From the NCBI RefSeq assembly GCF_015476235.1, contig NZ_CP064338.1:3162001-3226000 (forward strand): DNA of 64,000 nt. Direction: 5' to 3'. The position numbers and the translations under genes were made by a program. The notes under the pieces are model-generated. The model saw only the letters and a program-made list of their open reading frames with translations, was not told the DNA's origin and ran no database searches. Shown one piece after another: positions 56,355 through 64,000 of this stretch (within the stretch, counting starts at the first letter, position 1; each line of letters begins with the position of its first letter). Source of the DNA: Caldimonas thermodepolymerans (lineage in GTDB: Bacteria; Pseudomonadota; Gammaproteobacteria; Burkholderiales; Burkholderiaceae_C).

Positions 56355-57118
56355 GCCCCCTCCTCCACCGCCACGGTGCCCATGTAGGCGCTTTGCACCA
56401 CCGGCAGCGCCATCACCTGCGCCGGCTCGCCGTCGGCGAGCAGCTGGCCGTTGTGCAGCACGATGATGCGGTCCGCCAGCTCGCGCACCACGTCCATCTT
56501 GTGCTCGACCAGCAGGATGGTCTTGTCGCGCCGCTGCTTGAGCGCGCGGATCAGGTCCAGCACCACCGGCACCTCGTCGACGCTCATGCCGGCGGTGGGC
56601 TCGTCGAACATGTAGACCTTGGGGTCCAGCGCCATCATCAGCGCGACCTCCAGCTTGCGCTGGTCGCCGTGCGGCAGCGCGGAGGCTGGCGCGTCGGCCT
56701 TGTCGGCCAGGCGCACCGCCTCGAGCACCGCCTGCGCCTCGTCGAGCAGGTGCTTGTGGTCCAGCCAGACGCTGAGCAGCTGCAGGCCCCCGCCGTGGCG
56801 CGCCTGCACGGCCAGGCGCACGTTCTCCAGCACCGAGAGGTTGGGGAACAGCTGGGTGAGCTGGAAGGCCCGGCCCAGCCCGCGGCGCGTGCGCAGCGGC
56901 GCGGGCAAGGCGGTGATGTCCTCGCCCTCGAGCAGCACCGAGCCGCTGGTGGCCTTGAGCTGGCCGGAGATCAGGTTGAAGTAGGTGGTCTTGCCCGCCC
57001 CGTTGGGCCCGACGATGGCCGTCAGCGTGCCGGCGTGGAAGGCGCAGCTGACGCGGTCCACGGCCACGTGCCCGCCGAAGCGGATCGTCAGGTCCCGGGT
57101 CTCGAGCACAGGGTTCAT
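56351..57118 (-). CDS. Liv-type ABC ATPase, LivG family
   Basis: 255 residues. Walker A is IVGPNGAGKTTYFNLISGQ, Walker B VYMFDEPTAGMSV, and the signature position reads ALPHGDQRKLEVALMMALD, as usual for this family. ATG at 57118 begins MNPVLETRDLTIRFGGHVAV; a GTG at 57148 could extend it by ten residues. It lies 31 bases after the PHB depolymerase stop. Confidence 0.93.
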   Translation of the reverse strand: MNPVLETRDLTIRFGGHVAVDRVSCAFHAGTLTAIVGPNGAGKTTYFNLISGQLKATSGSVLLEGEDITALPAPLRTRRGLGRAFQLTQLFPNLSVLENVRLAVQARHGGGLQLLSVWLDHKHLLDEAQAVLEAVRLADKADAPASALPHGDQRKLEVALMMALDPKVYMFDEPTAGMSVDEVPVVLDLIRALKQRRDKTILLVEHKMDVVRELADRIIVLHNGQLLADGEPAQVMALPVVQSAYMGTVAVEEGA

Positions 57119-57149
57119 CGCATTCACCGTCGTATCGGAAACGGGCACC

Positions 57150-58646
57150 TCAGGGGCAGGTGCCGATGACGTAATGGTTCGGCGCGATCCTCTTGAGGGT
57201 CGTCGTCACGAAGATGTTCCACAGCCCCATGTTCTCGTTGGAGCCGTAGGCATAGGTGTAGCCCCACAGCGCATAGGCGCGGCCGGCCAGCGTGTGCGCG
57301 TAGTTGCTCGCGGTGTAGCAGGTGGGCGTGGCCGGCGGCGTGCCGGTGGTGGTGCCGGTCGCAGGCGCCGAAGGTGCGCTCTCGGCCCCGCTGCCGTCGA
57401 CCGTGCGCACGGTCCAGCTGTAGGCGGTGCCAGGGGCCAGGCCCGTGTCGGTGTAGCTGGTGCCGGCCACCGGCGCGCCGTTGACCTGGCTGCCGTCGCG
57501 GTAGACGTTGTAGCCGGCCGCGCCCGAGACGGTCGACCAGCTGACCACCATGCTGGTGTCGGTGGCCCCCGAGGTGCTCACGCTGGCCGGCGGCGGCAGC
57601 GCCGAGGACGGGGCGCCGCTGGCGAGGTGGTCCACCATGGCCTTGATGGCGCTGATCTGGCTGCCGGCCTTCTGTGCGTAGTTGCTGCCGTACCAGCCGA
57701 TCCAGTCCCAGCAGGCGTTGGGGTTGGGCAGCGTGCCGCTCGCGGCGGTGCTGCGCAGCGTGTTGTCGACCTTGGCCTGCGGGAACAGCACGATGATGCT
57801 GTTGGTGTCGGCCCAGCGGGTGTAGCCGGTGTCGCGCACGAAACGCTGGCCGACCTGCGATTCGCTCTGCTGGCAGCCGTGCAGCGCGACGTGCAGCCGG
57901 CACTTGGCACCGGCCGCGCAGTTGGCCGGCACGTAGACCCAGCCGGTGGCCGCCATGCCGGGGTTGCTGGTGAACGCGGCCTGGTTGAACTGGCCGTAGT
58001 TGCCGGTCGCCGGGCTGTCGTTGCGCGGGTTCAGCGGCCCGTAGAGGTGGCTCAACACGGCGCCGGCCCCGTCGTAGCCGCAGTTGCTGATGTAGGGCGA
58101 GGCGGTGCTGCCGCAGGCGTTGTTGCCGGCGCTGTCGAAGTCGGTCGGGAAGGTGTGCGCCGTGCCGCTGCGCTTGACGTACTGCAGGTTGGCCGACGGC
58201 ACGCCGTTGGCGAGGTACTGGTCGCGCAGCGCGTCCATCAGGTTGACGCCGACCGTGGTGTCGCTGGTACCGGTGAACAGGAAGATCTTCTGGGTCGCGA
58301 CGTTCGCCTTCGCGTCGATCGCGCTGCCGCTCCAGCCATCGATGTTGGACTGCATCGCGTTGCGCATCGCCGTCGACACGCTCGCGTTGTACATGCAGGA
58401 GGTGTAGTTGCTCTGCCGCGCGCAGGTGTACGGGCCGCCGGCGAACACGCCCACGCCCATGAAGGTGGACGAGTGCGCCCAGCCCAGCTGCGCGGCCATG
58501 TAGCCGCCGGCGGACAGGCCGGACACGCTGATGGCCTGCTTGTCGACGTTCAGCTGCGGCAACGGCTGGACCTGGGCCCAGGCCGCGCCGGCCAGCCATC
58601 CCGCCGCCAGCGCGGCGAGGCGGCGGATCATCGGTGTCTTCCTCAT
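57150..58646 (-). CDS. phaZ: extracellular poly(3-hydroxybutyrate) depolymerase
   Basis: 498 residues. A signal peptide (to about residue 24, AWA) precedes the catalytic domain with lipase-box Ser45 in SGLSAGG, Asp129 in GTSDTTVG and His164 in GTAHTFPTD. The oxyanion His256 (LHVALHGCQQS) comes after the triad, the type 2 order. A fibronectin III-like linker spans about 352-432, and a C-terminal substrate-binding domain 442-498 has terminal cysteines and NMGLWNIFV. It degrades PHB outside the cell to 3-hydroxybutyrate and oligomers. GAGGAGA precedes the ATG. It sits inside a Liv-type transporter operon, which is unusual. Confidence 0.94.
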   Translation of the reverse strand: MRKTPMIRRLAALAAGWLAGAAWAQVQPLPQLNVDKQAISVSGLSAGGYMAAQLGWAHSSTFMGVGVFAGGPYTCARQSNYTSCMYNASVSTAMRNAMQSNIDGWSGSAIDAKANVATQKIFLFTGTSDTTVGVNLMDALRDQYLANGVPSANLQYVKRSGTAHTFPTDFDSAGNNACGSTASPYISNCGYDGAGAVLSHLYGPLNPRNDSPATGNYGQFNQAAFTSNPGMAATGWVYVPANCAAGAKCRLHVALHGCQQSESQVGQRFVRDTGYTRWADTNSIIVLFPQAKVDNTLRSTAASGTLPNPNACWDWIGWYGSNYAQKAGSQISAIKAMVDHLASGAPSSALPPPASVSTSGATDTSMVVSWSTVSGAAGYNVYRDGSQVNGAPVAGTSYTDTGLAPGTAYSWTVRTVDGSGAESAPSAPATGTTTGTPPATPTCYTASNYAHTLAGRAYALWGYTYAYGSNENMGLWNIFVTTTLKRIAPNHYVIGTCP

Positions 58647-58786
58647 CGCGTCGTCTCCTCTCGTGGTGGTGCAGGGAACAAGCGACCCTCCGCCCCCGTG
58701 TGCCCCGGGGGTTGTTCGATGCTGCAAACGAAGAAGAAGGAGGAAGGCCGACGCGCACCGTCGCGGCGCGCGGCGGCCTCAGGTGC

Positions 58787-59986
58787 TCAGCGCTTGTTGC
58801 GGATCGGCACGTCCATTTCTTCCGGACGGATTTCCCGCACCAGCTCGGGCACGCCCCACTCGAAGGCCGGATCGACCTTGATCCTGAAGTGGTACATGGA
58901 CTGCATGGCCTGATGGTCCTCGGGGCGGAAGTACATCTCGCCCTTCGGCGTCTGGAAGCGCATGCCCTCCATCGCCTTGATCAGCTTGTTGGTGTTGGTG
59001 TCGCCGTTGGTCTTCTTGAGCGCCTCGACGATCGCCATGCCCGCGGCCATGCCGCCGGCGGTGAAGAAGTCCGGCGGGCTCTTGTAGCGGCTGTAGTGGT
59101 TGGCCACCAGCCACTCGTTGACCGGGTTCTTCGGGATGCCGAAGTAGTAGTAGGTCGCGCCCTCCATGCCCGGGAACTGCTTGTAGCTCACCATCGCCGG
59201 CAGGATGTTGCCGCCGGTGGCGATCTCGATGCCGTAGCGCTTCGGGTCGAGGTCGGCGATCTTGAACGGGTTGCCCGCGCCGGCCCAGATGATGAAGATC
59301 ACCTTGCGGCCCGGCTTGTCCTTCAGCGCGTCGAACAGGCGTTGCGCCCCGGCGGTGAAGTCCGTGGTGTTGGTCGGCAGGTACTCCTCGTGCACCACCT
59401 TGGCCTTCTTCAGCGCGCTCTTGAAGGCGGCCACGCCGTCACGGCCGAAGGCGTAGTCCTGCGCCAGCGTCGCGATCACGGTGCCTTCCTGGTCCAGCGC
59501 GACGGCGTTGGAGATCGCGTCCTGCGAGCTGTTGCGGCCGGTGCGGAAGATGTACTTGTTCCACTTCTCGCCGGTGATCGAGTCGGCCACGGCCGGCTCC
59601 ACCAGCAGGATCTTCTTGTACTCCTCGGCCACCGGCAGCATCGCCAGCGCAACGCCGGAGGACGAGGGGCCGACCGCGATGTCGGCCTTGTCGTCGCCGT
59701 AGGCGGCAGCCAGCAGGCTCTTGCCGACGTCGGGCTTGCCCTGGTCGTCCTTCTCGATGACGACCAGCTTCCTGCCGGCCACCGTCATCGTGCCGCCGGT
59801 GGCGTACTCCAGGCCCATCATCAGGCCGATCTGCGTCTGCTTGCCGTAGGCCTCCAGCGGGCCGGTCTTGCTGTAGACGTGTGCGATGCGGATTTCCTTG
59901 CTGCCTTGCGCCGTGGCGAGGCCGCTGGCGGCCGCCAGGGCGGTGGCGGCGAGCCCGATCAGGGTTCGGCGGGCGATCAGGGTCAT
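58787..59986 (-). CDS. Liv-type ABC periplasmic substrate-binding protein
   Basis: 399 residues. A signal peptide (MTLIARRTLIGLAATALAAA, cleaved near ATA) precedes a Peripla_BP_6 fold (IRIAHVYSKTGPLEAYGKQT; VGPSSSGVALAMLPVAEEY; FLKI replaced by FIIWAGAGNPFK). AAGGAGA precedes the ATG. It is the first gene of the operon and is preceded by a sigma-54 promoter. The ligand is probably a small carboxylic acid or hydroxy acid such as 3-hydroxybutyrate, from its PHB depolymerase neighbour (inference); amino acids are the family default. Confidence 0.9.
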   Translation of the reverse strand: MTLIARRTLIGLAATALAAASGLATAQGSKEIRIAHVYSKTGPLEAYGKQTQIGLMMGLEYATGGTMTVAGRKLVVIEKDDQGKPDVGKSLLAAAYGDDKADIAVGPSSSGVALAMLPVAEEYKKILLVEPAVADSITGEKWNKYIFRTGRNSSQDAISNAVALDQEGTVIATLAQDYAFGRDGVAAFKSALKKAKVVHEEYLPTNTTDFTAGAQRLFDALKDKPGRKVIFIIWAGAGNPFKIADLDPKRYGIEIATGGNILPAMVSYKQFPGMEGATYYYFGIPKNPVNEWLVANHYSRYKSPPDFFTAGGMAAGMAIVEALKKTNGDTNTNKLIKAMEGMRFQTPKGEMYFRPEDHQAMQSMYHFRIKVDPAFEWGVPELVREIRPEEMDVPIRNKR

Positions 59987-60057
59987 CAGTTGTCTCCTTG
60001 TCGATGCGGCTTGGATACCGTTTTTCGGCCGCCGTGGCTGGCGGTCGCACCAAGGAG

Positions 60058-60074
60058 ATGCAAGACCGGGGCCA
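60058..60074 (-). promoter_or_regulatory. sigma-54 (-24/-12) promoter of the PHB/Liv operon
   Basis: Read on the minus strand from 60074 the sequence is TGGCCCCGGTCTTGCAT. GG (60073-60072) and GC (60061-60060) are separated by exactly ten bases, and both TGGC and TTGCA match the sigma-54 consensus. The start of transcription would be near 60048, about 60 bases before the ATG of the binding-protein gene. A sigma-54 activator is encoded about 1.1 kb upstream. Confidence 0.75.
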
Positions 60075-60097
60075 CCTTGCGGCACGGTTCGCAAGGT
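60074..60097. promoter_or_regulatory. inverted repeat next to the -24 element
   Basis: ACCTTGCG (60074-60081) and CGCAAGGT (60090-60097) form a perfect 8-bp dyad with an 8-base spacer, touching the -24 element. It is too close for a usual enhancer and more likely a second regulator's site or an RNA hairpin. Confidence 0.45.
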
Positions 60098-60166
60098 GTT
60101 GAGATTAAACGCTTTTTCGGCCAGGGGTCCGGGTTGTACCGGAGGCCCGCCGCGCGACCGGTGTCC

Positions 60167-60188
60167 GGAAAACTTTTCAGCGTTTTCC
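60167..60188. promoter_or_regulatory. candidate enhancer (UAS) for the sigma-54 activator
   Basis: GGAAAAC (60167-60173) and GTTTTCC (60182-60188) form a perfect 7-bp dyad with an 8-base spacer, about 104 bases upstream of the -24 element, the usual distance for an activator binding site. It could also serve as a weak terminator for the methyltransferase gene, which ends 20 bases away. Confidence 0.4.
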
Positions 60189-60207
60189 CGAGGTGACTGT
60201 CCTGAGA

Positions 60208-60855
60208 TCAGACATGTGTCCGGTTTCCAGACGTTGCCGGCTTGACCCCCTCGACGATCACCGCGCCGCGGGTGCGGTCCTCCAGCTCCACGCGCTCCAG
60301 CCCGGCGATGCCGCTGTCGAACGGCCGGCGCGGCTCGGCGTCGAAGCCGATCTCCCGCATCACCGCCACCAGCCGGGGCGTGTCGTACATGCACTTGTGC
60401 GGGAACTGCACGAAGGGCGCCAGCTTGCGCTTGATCGGGTTGGGACTGGGGATGTAGAGCACGCCCAGCGACTCGACGAAATCGTCGGCCTGCACCCGGC
60501 CTGCCAGGTAGGCCTCGACCGCCTCGCGCAGGTCCGGCACGACGATGCGGATGCGGCCGCCGGGCCTGAGCACCCGGTGGCATTCGCGCAGGAAGCGCCG
60601 GCCGTCCTCGCGCGACAGGTGTTCCAGGGTGTGCGAGCTGTAGACGGCATCGGCGCTGCCGGTGGCCCAGGGGAAAGGCTTGGTCAGGTCGTGCAGGTAG
60701 ATCCGGTCGTCCCAGTCGAACTTGAAGATCTCCAACCGCTGGTTGATGGGCCCGAACAGCGGCAGCTTGGCCAGCCGCGCGCCCAGCGCGTAGTCGACAT
60801 TCACCCAGCCGTCGCCGATCTGCGAACCGCAGCCCAGGTTCAGCACCAGTCCCAT
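60208..60855 (-). CDS. class I SAM-dependent methyltransferase
   Basis: 215 residues. [20 protein letters not shown] is the SAM-binding motif I, and [20 protein letters not shown] with [16 protein letters not shown] the later motifs. Such small enzymes are often near polysaccharide or lipid genes; the substrate here is unknown. GGGAGG precedes ATG 60855. It lies between the sigma-54 activator gene and the PHB/Liv promoter. Confidence 0.85.
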   Translation of the reverse strand: MGLVLNLGCGSQIGDGWVNVDYALGARLAKLPLFGPINQRLEIFKFDWDDRIYLHDLTKPFPWATGSADAVYSSHTLEHLSREDGRRFLRECHRVLRPGGRIRIVVPDLREAVEAYLAGRVQADDFVESLGVLYIPSPNPIKRKLAPFVQFPHKCMYDTPRLVAVMREIGFDAEPRRPFDSGIAGLERVELEDRTRGAVIVEGVKPATSGNRTHV

Positions 60856-60886
60856 CGTCTGCCTCCCGCCGACGCGCCAAGCCGCT

Positions 60887-60906
60887 CGGGCCGGTGATCC
60901 GGCCCG
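60887..60906. terminator. hairpin between the sigma-54 activator and the methyltransferase gene
   Basis: CGGGCCGG (60887-60894) and CCGGCCCG (60899-60906) form a perfect 8-bp stem with a TGAT loop. It lies in the 293-base gap between the activator's stop and the methyltransferase start; nothing else stands out in that gap. No T-run. Confidence 0.45.
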
Positions 60907-61148
60907 CCCGTGCATGGAAAACATCGCTGCCATCGCGTGCAGCGGACGGCAGCCCGCACTGCCCGTCCAGCATAGGAAGCCCGCCGGGCCGCGTCTACCA
61001 CCTGTGCTCCTGCAGATGCGGGAGGGGATGCGGCGCGCCGTTTGCTGCCTGGCGCCGGCCGGCCGGGCGGCGCCCCTTGGCGTGCCCTCGCGACCGGACA
61101 CAGGCCGATACCATCGGCCCGCGCCGCACCAGGCACCAGTCCGCCCGT

Positions 61149-62678
<1,530 letters not shown>

Positions 62679-62702
62679 GCTCACCGGTCGATGGTACCGC
62701 CG

Positions 62703-62716
62703 GGGGCGATCGCCCC
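62703..62716. promoter_or_regulatory. 14-base palindrome upstream of the sigma-54 activator gene
   Basis: GGGGCGATCGCCCC is a perfect palindrome 24 bases before the activator's ATG. A second dyad, CGTGGCG-TGTC-CGCCACG (62752-62769), lies 50 bases farther. They may be autoregulatory sites or belong to the divergent secreted-protein gene. Confidence 0.35.
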
Positions 62717-62952
62717 ACCACCGGGGATGGACCGCCCTTGACAGCGCGCCGCGTGGCGTGTCCGCCACGACAAGCATGCTGCGCGCCTGCCTCACCCCTG
62801 GAAACGGGGGATGGCCGCCAGGCCGCACCGGACGCGGCTTGCGCGGCAGTGCGTCACACCTGCTTGCACGTTGGCCACCCCCGCCCGAAGCGGCCGTGGA
62901 TGCTGTGGATTGCGAGGGCGCGTCCCTGCTGCGCCCTGACGGAGGAGACATC

Positions 62953-63309
62953 ATGAACGCAGCCTTTGGTTTCCGCCCGCACCTGTCCCGGCTGGCCCTG
63001 GCCTGTGCCACCTGTTGCGCCGGTGCCGCCCCTGCGGCGGACTACACCTGGACCGGCGCTGCCGGCAGCAGCAATTCGTTCTGGGACCTGGCGAGCAACT
63101 GGTCGCCCGCCCTGCCGTCCGGCGCCGATGCGCGGCTGCTGCTGGGCGCCTACGACACCACCCTGCGCAGCGGGGTGTTCGACGTGGGCAGCGTGCACGG
63201 CTCGCGGCAGCTGCTCGTGCAGGGCGGCGAGCTGATCCTCAACGCGTCCGGCTCGTCGCTCGGCACCCTGCACTTCGCCGGGGGCACCATCAAGGCCCCG
63301 GGGGGCTGA
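62953..63309 (+). CDS. secreted beta-rich surface protein, N-terminal part before a frameshift
   Basis: 119 residues. GGAGGAG (62941-62947) and ATG 62953 open a frame with a signal peptide (HLSRLALACATCCAGAAPA) followed by a beta-rich sequence (YTWTGAAGSSNSFWDLASNW; LLVQGGELILNASGSSLGTL). The pattern is that of autotransporter or other beta-strand-repeat surface proteins, which I cannot name more closely. A TGA at 63307 stops this frame just after a run of six G (63300-63305). Adding one G would join it smoothly to the open frame that follows. Confidence 0.7.
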   Translation: MNAAFGFRPHLSRLALACATCCAGAAPAADYTWTGAAGSSNSFWDLASNWSPALPSGADARLLLGAYDTTLRSGVFDVGSVHGSRQLLVQGGELILNASGSSLGTLHFAGGTIKAPGG

Positions 63310-64000
63310 CCGTGCGGACCCTCCGCTGGGACGCCGGACGGTTCTCGCCCGACCTGTTCGCCGATCCGCCGTCGCAGCTGGTGGTCACCGGCCAGGCGGT
63401 GCTCGGCCCGGGTGGCGACCAGTACCTCGGCGGCAACCAGAGCAGCCTGACGCTGTGCGGCCGCACGCAGTGGCTCGACGGCGTGTCGCAGCTGGGCACC
63501 GACGGCACGCTGACCATCGGCGCGACCGGACGCTTCGAGGACCATGCCGACAGCGGCGACCACCGGCTGCACGTGGGCGGCACCTGGCGCAACGACGGCA
63601 CCTACGTGAAGACCGGCCAGGCCACCACCAGCTTCGACATGCCCTTCGGCGGCGCGGCGTTCCAGAACCACGGCCGCTTCCTCGTCAACCAGGGCCGGGT
63701 CTCGATCAACGGCGCGCCGTCCGGCAGCTGGAGCAACACCGGCACCCTGGAGGTGGCCGACGGCGCCGTGCTGGACGTCTCGGTGTTCCGCTACCCGGCC
63801 ATCGAGCAGAGCGGCACCGTGCGCATCCGCGGCGAGGCGAGCTTCTCGGTGCTGTGGTCCGGCATGCACAGCACCGGCCGCTGGCACGTGGGTCCCTCGG
63901 GCGCGCTGACGTTCATCAACGATGCGATCGACGAACGCTCCATGCCCGTCGTGTTCGACGGCGGCAGCGTCCACAACGACGGCCGGCTGGTGTTCAGCGG
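63300..64000 (+). pseudogene. continuation of the secreted protein gene in another frame (runs off the window)
   Basis: After the six-G run the frame that begins with GGLTVRTLRWDAGRFSPDL stays open to the window end. It continues the same kind of beta-strand-rich sequence (SQLGTDGTLTIGATGRFEDH; GTWRNDGTYVKTGQATTSF; TGTLEVADGAVLDVSVFR). The N-terminal frame and this one belong to one gene, broken by loss of one G, by true mutation, phase variation or sequencing error. The C-terminus lies outside the window. Confidence 0.6.

Noticed and set aside
60161-61101. Repeated GTGTCCGG at 60161, 60216 and inverted at 61094, near the sigma-54 promoter, considered as activator binding sites
   Set aside because: The same 8-mer occurs elsewhere in the window inside unrelated genes, so its presence here is not beyond chance for this base composition.

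Overview
The window is very GC-rich, densely coded DNA from a betaproteobacterium, most likely order Burkholderiales (Leptothrix/Rubrivivax/Caldimonas-like or Comamonadaceae). This rests on the order ABC exporter - bolA - murA - hisGDCBHAFIE - HIT - tatABC - HtrA-type protease, on the Pca and homogentisate clusters, and on a poly(3-hydroxybutyrate) depolymerase. The placement is inference; no rRNA or tRNA gene is present to test it. No CRISPR array, insertion sequence or prophage was seen. No gap without a gene exceeds about 300 bases; the longest (60856-61148) holds only a hairpin.

Layout. 1-8.8 kb: a cut ketopantoate-reductase-like gene, a SulP permease, ornithine aminotransferase with a divergent Lrp regulator, then a second Lrp regulator divergent from a lysine catabolic pair (lysine 6-dehydrogenase-like enzyme plus aminoadipate-semialdehyde dehydrogenase), a CopZ-like chaperone and a Gfo/Idh oxidoreductase. 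8.9-18.6 kb: one minus-strand operon that appears to import and degrade an aromatic acid through homogentisate (MBL protein, FAD hydroxylase, DUF2783, hmgA, fahA, TRAP transporter) with a divergent IclR regulator. 18.6-28.7 kb: beta-ketoadipate pathway genes in two blocks (pcaIJF; pcaB plus a PcaC-PcaD fusion), each with its own divergent IclR-type regulator, separated by sbcB, an AraC-type regulator and an orphan NuoB. No pcaGH is present.

28.9-42.6 kb: pdxA, Nif3-like gene, HtrA-type protease, tatCBA, HIT protein and the full histidine pathway read on the minus strand from hisG to hisE, with murA and a bolA-type gene upstream. 43-52 kb: an ABC-2 exporter, a TetR regulator coupled to a TPR-like protein, and a giant 1890-residue UvrA made of two UvrA units in tandem.

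52-64 kb: the most interesting part. A Liv-type ABC importer (binding protein, two permeases, two ATPases) shares an apparent operon with an extracellular PHB depolymerase and an alpha/beta hydrolase. A strong sigma-54 (-24/-12) promoter lies in front of the binding-protein gene, with an enhancer-like inverted repeat about 100 bases farther upstream, and a sigma-54 activator is encoded close by on the same strand. I read this as a sigma-54-controlled system that digests extracellular polyester and imports the products. The window ends in a secreted-protein gene interrupted by a frameshift at a six-G run.
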